Shown here piece after piece: positions 9,386 to 17,487 of a stretch of DNA of 64,000 nt. Source of the stretch: Hungatella hathewayi WAL-18680 (GTDB lineage: Bacteria > Bacillota > Clostridia > Lachnospirales > Lachnospiraceae); the NCBI RefSeq assembly GCF_000235505.1, contig NZ_JH379027.1:816004-880003 (forward strand), read 5' to 3'. The position numbers were made by a program, and so were the translations under genes. Position 1 is the first letter of the stretch. Each line of letters opens with the position of its first letter. The notes beneath the pieces are model-generated. The model was not told the origin of the DNA. It did no database searches and saw only the letters and a list, made by a program, of their open reading frames with translations.

Positions 9386-10657
9386 ATGAAGGGAACATCT
9401 GCAAATCGGATATTTTTATTAAGAGTATTGTTGATATTGATAGCAGGTATTGTTTTAGGTACACTCTTATTGGTAGGTGCTTTTAGTATTCCGACGGAAA
9501 GAATTTATAAAAATGTGAAGGATTCCACATATATATTTGAGGTGGAAGGAACATATCCTTGCATTAGCAAGAAGTATAGTAAAATGCTTGACAATTATAC
9601 AGATGGATTGATGCTTAGTGAAGCTGTATATAATAAAGAAGGAGTAAGCGCTGTTGAAAAGGCGATGGCGGTGTATCATCCTTCTATTAACAATTACACG
9701 CCAGAACATTCATTAAGTGCCTATATGAATAAAAGCAGCAATTATTCAGAAGGTAGTTATAAAAGATATTGGCATGGTTTTTTAGTAGTTTTAAAACCAA
9801 TGCTGTTATTTTGCAATTATTTGGGAATTAGAACAATTAATCGTCTAGTACAATTTGTATTGTCTACTTCAATTATCTTTTATTTATTAAAAAAGAAGAT
9901 GGTAAATATGGTAATACCATTTGTGTTATCTTATCTTTTTTTGCGGCCTGATGCAATGGGATTGTCATTACAGTATTCTTCAATTTATTATATTACTACT
10001 ATTGCTATATTGATAGTTTTGATATGTAAAGAAAAGTTTGAAAAGTTTTATCTATACCCATTTGTTTTTTTAATAATCGGAATGTGTACCAGTTATTTTG
10101 ATTTTTTAACATACCCACTTGTAACATTGGGGTTACCATTAACTGTTGTTATGATGTTTCAGAATAGAAGAAAGGTAATTGACAGTATTAAAAAAGTAAT
10201 GGGTTATTCTCTTATGTGGGGAACGGGGTATGTTGGGATGTGGAGTGGAAAATGGCTGGTTGGGAGTATTTTGTTAAAAGAAAATTTGTTCAAGGATGCT
10301 ATTAATACAATTAAATTTCGCTCCTCTACCCATTATAATGAAGCTAATTTTACCTATTGGGATGTGATCAAAAGAAACATTAATGTGGGATTTGGTGAGA
10401 TAATGGAATTATCCGTGACTATAGTTCTTGTTCTTTTGGCGGTGATTGTATTAAAAAATTTTAGAGATATCAAACGTATTATGTTAGAAGCATTGCCGTT
10501 TGGATTAATTATGGTAATGCCATTTTGCTGGTATGTCGTGTCAGCTAATCATTCATTTATTCATTTTGCTTTTACATATAGAGAGTTAGTTATTTCCGTA
10601 TTTGCATTCTTGTGTATGGGAAACCGGGAGATTCAAATGAATAAAGGAGTTAGCTAA
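9386..10657 (+). CDS. Polytopic membrane protein, possible GT-C type glycosyltransferase
   Basis: A 423-residue membrane protein with one N-terminal TM helix (LLILIAGIVLGTLLLVGAFS), an extracellular region of about 100 residues, then seven or more further TM segments. I do not recognise a named family. The long loop after TM1 and the location two bases downstream of a GtrB-like GT2 gene suggest a GT-C type transferase that uses the polyprenyl-phosphate sugar made by that enzyme. Such pairs occur in O-antigen-modifying Gtr systems. No GtrA-like flippase gene is adjacent. The ATG follows AGGAGTTATAG. The function is inferred from context only. Confidence 0.6.
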   Translation: MKGTSANRIFLLRVLLILIAGIVLGTLLLVGAFSIPTERIYKNVKDSTYIFEVEGTYPCISKKYSKMLDNYTDGLMLSEAVYNKEGVSAVEKAMAVYHPSINNYTPEHSLSAYMNKSSNYSEGSYKRYWHGFLVVLKPMLLFCNYLGIRTINRLVQFVLSTSIIFYLLKKKMVNMVIPFVLSYLFLRPDAMGLSLQYSSIYYITTIAILIVLICKEKFEKFYLYPFVFLIIGMCTSYFDFLTYPLVTLGLPLTVVMMFQNRRKVIDSIKKVMGYSLMWGTGYVGMWSGKWLVGSILLKENLFKDAINTIKFRSSTHYNEANFTYWDVIKRNINVGFGEIMELSVTIVLVLLAVIVLKNFRDIKRIMLEALPFGLIMVMPFCWYVVSANHSFIHFAFTYRELVISVFAFLCMGNREIQMNKGVS

Positions 10658-10683
10658 TATTTGTTTAAATAGGTGAAAAGAAA

Positions 10684-12399
10684 ATGAAAAATAATATAAC
10701 TCAGCAATGTGATAAGTGGCTCTCACAACAATTGGAAGACAGAGACTTAAGGAGAGAATTAGAAGATATTAAAAGTAATGAAGAAGATTTAGAAGACCGC
10801 TTCTACAAAGACCTAGAATTCGGCACCGGCGGCCTGCGGGGGATTATTGGTGTTGGAACGAACCGTATGAACATTTATACGGTTTCCAAAGCAACTCAGG
10901 GATATGCCAATTATTTGATTAAGAATTTCCCGAACCCATCCGTAGCCATAGCCCATGACAGTAGAATCAAATCTGATACATTTGCTGAGATGGCGGCGGA
11001 AGTTTTTGCGGCCAACGGGATTAAGGTTTATACTTACCGGGAATTGATGCCGACGCCGTCGTTATCTTTCGCAGTGCGTCATTTGCAGTGTTCCGGTGGC
11101 GTTGTTATCACTGCCAGCCATAACCCGGCGAAATATAATGGGTATAAAGTCTACGGAAGCGATGGATGCCAAATCACGACGAAGGCAGCAAAAGAGATTC
11201 AGGAGGAAATCAATCAGGTTGATATCTTCCAGGATGTGAAAAAGATTGAATTCAACCAGGGGTTTGCGTCCGGAATCATTTCCTATATTGGGGAGGATAC
11301 GATTGATGCATTCATTCATGCGGTTTCAAAGGAATCCCTCTGCCCTCCGGATATTAACAAAGACATTTCCATCGTCTACACTCCGTTAAATGGAGCCGGA
11401 AGGTACTGTGTGACCAGGGTGCTTCAGGAAAATGGCTTTACCAACATTTCTGTGGTAAAGGAGCAGGAGCAACCGGATGGGAATTTTACTACCTGCCCGT
11501 ATCCTAATCCGGAGATTAAGGAAGCACTGGCGCTGGGGCTGGAATATGCAAAACGGCTTGGCAGTGATTTGTTGCTGGCGACAGACCCGGATTGTGACAG
11601 AGTCGGAACTGCGGTGAAATCGGAAGATGGATATGTTTTGTTGAGTGGCAATGAGATGGGGATGCTTTTGCTGGATTATATCTGCAAGCGCAGAATTGCC
11701 ATGGGGAAAATGCCGGAGAAACCGATTGTGGTTAAGACGATAGTGACTATCGATATGGCGAAGCGTATTGCGGCTGATTATGGCGTGGAAGTGATTGATG
11801 TATTAACCGGATTTAAATTCATTGGCGAGCAGATTGGGCTTCTTGAGGAAAAAGGGGAGGCGGACAGATATATATTTGGATTTGAAGAGAGCTACGGTTA
11901 CTTATCTGGCGGCTATGTGCGCGATAAGGATGCCGTGGATGGTTCCCTGTTAATCTGTGAGATGTTTGCCTATTATAAAGCCCAGGGAAAGAGTCTGCTG
12001 GAGGTTTTGAATGGTTTGTATGAAAAGTATGGTTATTGTTTAAATACATTGAGGAGCTATACATTTGAAGGTGCAGAGGGCTTTGACAAGATGAAGGGGA
12101 TTATGTCGGGATTCCGTAACGACACTCCTGTGACGATTGGGGGCAGACGGGTGGAGGGTATGTGTGACTACCTTGAATCAATAGCGTTTGACCGGAATGG
12201 AAAGCCGGAGCCGATACATCTGCCGAAGTCTGATGTATTGAAATTTATCCTGGAGGGGAATGCTTCTGTGGTGGTTCGTCCATCGGGAACGGAACCGAAA
12301 TTGAAAATGTATTTATCCGTCAGTGCAGAGGGGAAAGAGGAAGCAGCCAGATTGGAGGCGCTGATTGCGGAAGAGATAGAAACAACAAGGTTTCTCTAG
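10684..12399 (+). CDS. pgcA: Phosphoglucomutase/phosphomannomutase
   Basis: Interconverts glucose-1-phosphate and glucose-6-phosphate in the cytoplasm, or the mannose equivalents, supplying UDP-glucose and other sugar nucleotides. All four active-site elements of the alpha-D-phosphohexomutase family are present: the phosphoserine loop TASHNPAKYNGYK near residue 145, the metal loop DPDCDRVG near residue 301, the sugar-binding loop GFEESYGY near residue 400 and the phosphate-binding RPSGTEPK near residue 538. The length of 571 residues fits PgcA-type enzymes. Its position at the end of the polysaccharide region suits precursor supply. It is GC-richer than its upstream neighbours, as expected of a core gene. 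Confidence 0.95.
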   Translation: MKNNITQQCDKWLSQQLEDRDLRRELEDIKSNEEDLEDRFYKDLEFGTGGLRGIIGVGTNRMNIYTVSKATQGYANYLIKNFPNPSVAIAHDSRIKSDTFAEMAAEVFAANGIKVYTYRELMPTPSLSFAVRHLQCSGGVVITASHNPAKYNGYKVYGSDGCQITTKAAKEIQEEINQVDIFQDVKKIEFNQGFASGIISYIGEDTIDAFIHAVSKESLCPPDINKDISIVYTPLNGAGRYCVTRVLQENGFTNISVVKEQEQPDGNFTTCPYPNPEIKEALALGLEYAKRLGSDLLLATDPDCDRVGTAVKSEDGYVLLSGNEMGMLLLDYICKRRIAMGKMPEKPIVVKTIVTIDMAKRIAADYGVEVIDVLTGFKFIGEQIGLLEEKGEADRYIFGFEESYGYLSGGYVRDKDAVDGSLLICEMFAYYKAQGKSLLEVLNGLYEKYGYCLNTLRSYTFEGAEGFDKMKGIMSGFRNDTPVTIGGRRVEGMCDYLESIAFDRNGKPEPIHLPKSDVLKFILEGNASVVVRPSGTEPKLKMYLSVSAEGKEEAARLEALIAEEIETTRFL

Positions 12400-12497
12400 A
12401 AAATATTGTGATTTAAAGAAAGAATTGGTCGTTGAATATGAAATAGTTTTGATTTCGTACAAAAGATAAAACTGCTTTAAGGGAAAGGAAATTGAGC

Positions 12498-12541
12498 AGG
12501 GGGCTGCCGCACTAAGTAATTAGTGCGCAGCTCCTTTTTAG
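12498..12541 (+). terminator. Rho-independent terminator
   Basis: GGGGCTGCCGCACTA pairs with TAGTGCGCAGCTCC across a 6-base loop, with one bulged C, and is followed by a T run. It closes the pgcA transcript. The rest of the 382-base gap to the next gene holds only a candidate promoter; no other feature was seen. Confidence 0.8.
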
Positions 12542-12675
12542 GTTTATATTTCATGGCCAAGTAGAAAGGGCGTTCCTTGTGAGGTGTCATCTGAAGAAAT
12601 CGGTAAGTAAATCCATGGTAAGAGCCTGATTAATTCTGACAATTGTAGACATAAAAACAAATATTTAGTGGATTA

Positions 12676-12706
12676 TTGACAAAAAATATGATAAAATTCA
12701 TATAAC
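12676..12706 (+). promoter_or_regulatory. Candidate promoter of the HerA/SPFH/AAA+ operon
   Basis: A consensus -35 TTGACA at 12676-12681 is followed after 19 bases by TATAAC at 12701-12706. The spacing is longer than ideal, so the -10 assignment is uncertain. No Spo0A-like boxes are present here, unlike the island further downstream. Confidence 0.4.
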
Positions 12707-12781
12707 AGGGCTTAAATGTTTATGAGATAATAAGAAAAAATTTATAAAATTTATAATTATCTAAGAAAAGGTCGGATTTAT

Positions 12782-13513
12782 ATGAGTAAGATGCGAATAT
12801 GTCCAAATTGTGGTCATCAAGAAAATGAATATACTTTCTTCTGCACACAATGTGGCTCAAAAACTGTGCTAAATGAAGAGACAGAGAACGTCAGTGAATA
12901 TGTAAACCCAAAAGAAGTACATAGTTCCGGCGTGATAGAGGGAACGGTTATATTAAAAAGCAATTCACCTAAAGATAAAGCGAGTAAAAAGATTTTCCCA
13001 ATAGTATCATTTACAATAGTGATACTAATAGTTATCTTTGCTGGAGGTGTTTATATATCGGCAGGGACGAGTAAGCAGAAAAATGATGAGATTCAAAAAC
13101 AGAGAGAGGCAGTGTCGATGGAAACTACGACATCTGCGAGTTATGTTGAGACAACTCAAATAGTAGAGCAAACAGATGAAATATTGACACAAGCAGATAA
13201 TTCTATAAATAATGTGGAATCGATTCCGGATCAGAAATCTGATTATATTCTTCCTGATAGTTCTATTCGTTATTTAACAAATAAGGACCTGGAGGGTTTT
13301 ACTGCTGAAATGTGCCGGCTGGCAAGAAATGAGCTCTTTGCCCGTCATGGACGTAAGTTTAAAGATGAAATGTTACAAGAGTACTTTAATGCATGCAGCT
13401 GGTATGAAGGAACGGTTGAGCCTGATGAGTTTGATGATGACGTTTTTAATAGTTATGAAGTAGCTAATCGTGATTTAATTATACAATATGAAATGGACCG
13501 GGGCTATCGTTAG
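12782..13513 (+). CDS. Zinc-ribbon, single-TM, YARHG-domain protein
   Basis: A 243-residue membrane protein. An N-terminal zinc ribbon (CPNCG near residue 7, CTQCG near residue 24) lies in the cytoplasm. One TM helix near residues 77-98 (IFPIVSFTIVILIVIFAGGV) follows, then a Thr/Ser/Gln-rich linker. The C-terminal extracytoplasmic domain contains LARNELFARHGRKF and CSWYEG, the signature of the YARHG domain common in Firmicute envelope proteins. It is the first gene of a 13-gene rightward operon and may be its extracytoplasmic sensor; that role is inference. Confidence 0.8.
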   Translation: MSKMRICPNCGHQENEYTFFCTQCGSKTVLNEETENVSEYVNPKEVHSSGVIEGTVILKSNSPKDKASKKIFPIVSFTIVILIVIFAGGVYISAGTSKQKNDEIQKQREAVSMETTTSASYVETTQIVEQTDEILTQADNSINNVESIPDQKSDYILPDSSIRYLTNKDLEGFTAEMCRLARNELFARHGRKFKDEMLQEYFNACSWYEGTVEPDEFDDDVFNSYEVANRDLIIQYEMDRGYR

Positions 13514-13537
13514 AATAGGCCGGTGGGAGGATAAGAG

Positions 13538-14734
13538 ATGAATATTTCGCAGGTTTTACAGTTTGAAGGCCCTATTGATTCCCTGATTTGGAAAAACCCA
13601 ATTGAAGATTTTAATACGACATCACAATTGATTGTAGATGAGACACATGAGGCACTGCTGGTAGTTAATGGAAACGCATGTGATTTGTTTGGCCCTGGGC
13701 GTCACACCTTGGAGACACCTAATATTCCGCTTGTAAAACGAATCATCAATTTGCCAACGAACGGTCAGACCGCATTCCCGTGTAAAGTATTTTTTATTAA
13801 CAAAGTGCATCAAATGGATATAACCTGGGGGATCCCTGGGGAAATTACTTTGAATGATCCTGTGTATGATATTTTTTTACATGTTGGTATGTGTGGAAAT
13901 ATGAATTTTCAGGTGATGGACTCAAGAAAATTTATGCTCAAAATAGTGGGATTCCGGGATTCCTTTGATGCGGAGCAAATGATAGCAAAATTCCGGGGGA
14001 TTATTAAGCAATATGTAAAATCTTACATTTCCAAAATCATGAACATTGGAAAAGTAAGTTATTTTGATATGAATGAGAATTTATTTGAAATCTCAGAAGT
14101 AGTAAAAGAACAGCTTAGTCCTTTGTTTGTCGATTATGGAATCGACGTGCTGCAATTTAATATTGAGACGATTACTGTTCCGGATGAAGATTTTGAAGCA
14201 GTCAAGAGAGCAAAAGAGGCCAGAGCTTCCCGGGTTATTCAAGGGTATACCTGGCAGGAAGAAAGGCAGATGGATATTGCTCAAACGTTTGCTGGCAATG
14301 AGGGAACAATGGGAAATATTGGAGGCGCCGTTGGTGGGTTTATGATGGGGGGAGCATTTGGCGGAAGCGTAGCAGATTTGGCGAGGGATGTACTGAGTCC
14401 GGAACGAATACCAACAGAAAACCCGCCTAAGGATTTGAGCGGTGTTGCATCACCTGTTGATAGCAGAAGTTCAAAGCCATTTGATGTGACAGGGTTTATG
14501 AGCCATTTTGAAAAACAAGAGGAAGAAGTGGCAGGTGGAAATTCTATGCCAAACGATAAGATGGAACCCAAAGCGGGCGGAGGAAAGTACTGTACGAACT
14601 GCGGGAATGCATTGTCGGATGACATGATTTTTTGTCCGAAATGTGGTACAAGGCAGGCTAAAGAATGTCCAAAGTGTCATACGCAGCTGTTGCCCGATGC
14701 AGCATTCTGTCATAAATGTGGAACTCCATGCTAA
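13538..14734 (+). CDS. SPFH (YdjI-like) protein with C-terminal double zinc ribbon
   Basis: A 398-residue SPFH/band-7 protein of the YdjI type, expected to form membrane-associated oligomers. The SPFH region spans roughly residues 20-240 (LIVDETHEALLVVNG at the start, DVLQFNIETITVPDEDFEAV near the end). A Gly/Met-rich helical stretch (GGAVGGFMMGGAFGGSVADLA) follows near residue 265, then a linker and two zinc ribbons at the C-terminus with four CxxC-type pairs (CTNCG, CPKCG, CPKCH, CHKCG). In Bacillus, YdjI-like proteins are linked to envelope stress. Here the zinc ribbons echo those of two other proteins of the operon, hinting at shared interactions. Confidence 0.85.
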   Translation: MNISQVLQFEGPIDSLIWKNPIEDFNTTSQLIVDETHEALLVVNGNACDLFGPGRHTLETPNIPLVKRIINLPTNGQTAFPCKVFFINKVHQMDITWGIPGEITLNDPVYDIFLHVGMCGNMNFQVMDSRKFMLKIVGFRDSFDAEQMIAKFRGIIKQYVKSYISKIMNIGKVSYFDMNENLFEISEVVKEQLSPLFVDYGIDVLQFNIETITVPDEDFEAVKRAKEARASRVIQGYTWQEERQMDIAQTFAGNEGTMGNIGGAVGGFMMGGAFGGSVADLARDVLSPERIPTENPPKDLSGVASPVDSRSSKPFDVTGFMSHFEKQEEEVAGGNSMPNDKMEPKAGGGKYCTNCGNALSDDMIFCPKCGTRQAKECPKCHTQLLPDAAFCHKCGTPC

Positions 14735-14761
14735 GGTTAAACAAAAATGGGAGGAAGTTTT

Positions 14762-15457
14762 ATGGATACTAAGAAAAAGAATGGTTTAATGGCTGGGTTA
14801 GTTTATCTTGTTATATTTGTAGCATATCATTTGGGCGTTTTTTTATTGTTTAAAAATTATAATGCGGTATTCTGGATTAGTTATGGATTTATGATAGCAG
14901 CTTTTGCATTACATATTATATGTGTTTATTTTATATTTAAAAATGTTAGTATCGAAACGGTGTTTTTTGGAATCCCGTTAATGTCGCTATCAGTTTACTT
15001 TGTTTGTGCGGAATTATTTTGTAGTCTGGTTTTTATGATGTTTCGTGCCATGGCCAATGTAAAGTTGGCGATATTGATTCAGGCGTTACTTCTTTGTGTT
15101 TTTATCATTATTGCAATCATCTCTGTCATGACAAGAGATACGGTGCAGAGTGTGGATACCAAAATTAAGGAAAACGTGAACTTTATAAAAGGAATTAATG
15201 TTGACATTGAAATGATGATACAAAGGTGCCAGAAACCGGATACCACAGGAGTGCTTAAAAAACTGTCTGAGACAATTAAGTATTCGGATCCAATGTCAAA
15301 TCGCGAGGTGGAGAGTCATGAACGCATGATTATGCAATATGTGATGGAATTGAGAACGGTATTTGATTCCGGTGACATGGCTAAGACAAAAGAATTGTGT
15401 GAAAAGATTGAACTGCTATTCATAGAGCGGAATAAAAAATTAATGATTTCAAAATAA
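14762..15457 (+). CDS. Four-TM membrane protein with cytoplasmic helical tail
   Basis: I do not recognise a family. The protein starts at the ATG at 14762 (MDTKKKNG), because the GGGAGGA ribosome site lies inside the five codons that a more upstream ATG would add. Four TM helices fill residues 8-130 and end at AILIQALLLCVFIIIAIISVM. A helical cytoplasmic tail of about 100 residues follows, rich in charged residues (LRTVFDSGDMAKTKELCEKI). It sits between the SPFH and zinc-ribbon/helical-repeat genes and probably serves as a membrane partner of the complex. Confidence 0.7.
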   Translation: MDTKKKNGLMAGLVYLVIFVAYHLGVFLLFKNYNAVFWISYGFMIAAFALHIICVYFIFKNVSIETVFFGIPLMSLSVYFVCAELFCSLVFMMFRAMANVKLAILIQALLLCVFIIIAIISVMTRDTVQSVDTKIKENVNFIKGINVDIEMMIQRCQKPDTTGVLKKLSETIKYSDPMSNREVESHERMIMQYVMELRTVFDSGDMAKTKELCEKIELLFIERNKKLMISK

Positions 15458-15470
15458 AGGAGCAGTTGGT

Positions 15471-17474
15471 ATGGCGATTAACTTTGTCGCAAGAAAATGT
15501 GCATGTGGTGGAAAACTAGAATTTGATCCTTCAAAGAAGATATGGATATGTAAATACTGTGGGACAATCGTTGAGCGGGAGGCGACCTTCGATAAGATTC
15601 AGGTTGACGGTATTGAAGGAATTAATGATGTGGTTCGCCAGACATTAATGGATATCGCGAATAAAAGGATGGAGAGCGCCAAAAGGAACTTAGAAGACTG
15701 TGAAAGAAAAGATCATAATCATATAGGGACCCTTCTGGCCAATTTGAGTTTTCAAATCATGAGCATTTCAACAGCTAAAAGCCAGGAAGAAGCCAGAGGG
15801 GCGTTGGACAAAGTAAAAGTTTATGCCAAACGTCTCAGTACGGAATTTCCAACAGTGGCAGAAAGTGAGATTAATCTTTATGAATCCTTCGGACAGGGAG
15901 CTTCGGATATTTATGCTAATTTATTGGCTATATTTGATACATTAAATGATACTGGCCGAATTGAGTATGTAGCTTCTAAGCTTGATGCAGGGGAAGTTTT
16001 TTCGGAGTATGCCAACAAAAGTTTGTTGAAAATTGCTATTAAACACGGAAAAGATGAAGTGGTGGAGACAATCATAAATAATAAAAACCATATAGATAAA
16101 AAGGCGGCGCTTGAAGAAATTTTGAATAGTTACCCGGATTGTGAGGCGAAAGCGGGCTTAGTTAAGAAATTATTTGATGAGCGGATTGCAGATGAGTTGT
16201 CAAAATCATTCTTTGAAAATTATTTTATTAATAGCAAGGATTCTATTGGAACTAAAAATGAATTGTTAGAGCTACTGACTGGAACAGAATTGCATTGTAA
16301 TGCTGAGATAATTGTAAAAGCTTTATTTCCTCAAATGGATACTTATGATGCGGCTAAAAAAACGTTTCTGGCCATTTATAAAGGGGATGTTAATGATTTA
16401 GAGACGGAAGCCATAGTTATTTTTGTATTGATTGTAAATAAGAATTATGACGTATTGATGGCCTTTTTGAATGTTGTGATTGAACAGCAAATTTTTGTGA
16501 CATTAAGTTCCAGGACGGTTATTTCCTTTTTAGATAGTTCTAGTTTTGCGGCGATTCAAAAGAAGGATATCATAAACAGAATGTTTCATTTAGAAATCGA
16601 TGGCCGAGCCAGAGATGCCATTTATAATTATTATCTGAACCAAAATTCTGATTCGATAGCAGAACGAGATGTCCTGATTGGTGAATTATTGTCAGGAGAA
16701 TGTACAATATCAACAAATACTGTGAGAAATTATGTAATCAATACTACGATAGATAAGGAGAAAAAACGAGGAGTTCTGGAACAAATATTTGCCACAGGCT
16801 TTAATAAGACGTTTGTAGGCGATTTGTTATCTGAATATTTATTAAAAGGTAAGGATGATAAATTGGTCAGGGACGAGGTTACAGACTATTTGATTTCTTT
16901 GGGCTTCAAAGTAGATGCCAATACTTTAACTGAATTTATTGTTTCAGGAAAGGACGAAGTTTCAGTCACTATAGAACGAGTAAAAAAATTATTACAGAAT
17001 GGCTCACAGATTAAATTGGATTGTTTGGAACGCTATTTATTATCACTAAATAATCCTGATGATTTTTCGGAAGAGATGTTTAACCTTTTGACAGAATCAA
17101 ATTTTTCAGTAGGAATATCGGCATTTTCAAAATATTTGCTGTCTTGTAAAGATATTGACAAAGAGCGGCATAGCAATCTAATAATCAGTTGTTTGGGAGG
17201 AAATTTAGCGGAAGCAAATGTTACAGTTATTCATCTGGGGAATACAGTTGTGTGCAATTTATTTCAGGCTTTTGTTTTATGTGGAAATGAAAAACAGGAT
17301 GTGGCCGTCTCTGTGACAAATGATTTTAAAGAACGGAAGATTAAACTTAATACGGAGATATTTGTGAATGATAAAGCTATTAAATTTAAAAAGTATGTAG
17401 CGGAACACAAGTCAGAGTTATCACCGGAATCATTACAGCTATGTGAAGAAAATAAAATGTTTTCACTCTTTTAA
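15471..17474 (+). CDS. Zinc-ribbon protein with long helical-repeat region
   Basis: A 667-residue soluble protein of unknown function. Residues 8-40 form a TFIIB-like zinc ribbon (CACGGKLEFDP, then CKYCGTIVE). The remaining roughly 600 residues are almost entirely helical, with regularly spaced Leu/Ile/Phe resembling HEAT- or TPR-like solenoid repeats, so it probably acts as a scaffold. It has no TM segment and no signal peptide. The ATG follows GGAGCAGTTGGT. It is one of three zinc-ribbon proteins in the operon and immediately precedes the HerA-type ATPase, a likely partner. Confidence 0.7.
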   Translation: MAINFVARKCACGGKLEFDPSKKIWICKYCGTIVEREATFDKIQVDGIEGINDVVRQTLMDIANKRMESAKRNLEDCERKDHNHIGTLLANLSFQIMSISTAKSQEEARGALDKVKVYAKRLSTEFPTVAESEINLYESFGQGASDIYANLLAIFDTLNDTGRIEYVASKLDAGEVFSEYANKSLLKIAIKHGKDEVVETIINNKNHIDKKAALEEILNSYPDCEAKAGLVKKLFDERIADELSKSFFENYFINSKDSIGTKNELLELLTGTELHCNAEIIVKALFPQMDTYDAAKKTFLAIYKGDVNDLETEAIVIFVLIVNKNYDVLMAFLNVVIEQQIFVTLSSRTVISFLDSSSFAAIQKKDIINRMFHLEIDGRARDAIYNYYLNQNSDSIAERDVLIGELLSGECTISTNTVRNYVINTTIDKEKKRGVLEQIFATGFNKTFVGDLLSEYLLKGKDDKLVRDEVTDYLISLGFKVDANTLTEFIVSGKDEVSVTIERVKKLLQNGSQIKLDCLERYLLSLNNPDDFSEEMFNLLTESNFSVGISAFSKYLLSCKDIDKERHSNLIISCLGGNLAEANVTVIHLGNTVVCNLFQAFVLCGNEKQDVAVSVTNDFKERKIKLNTEIFVNDKAIKFKKYVAEHKSELSPESLQLCEENKMFSLF

Positions 17475-17487
17475 CGGAGGGCTGATA

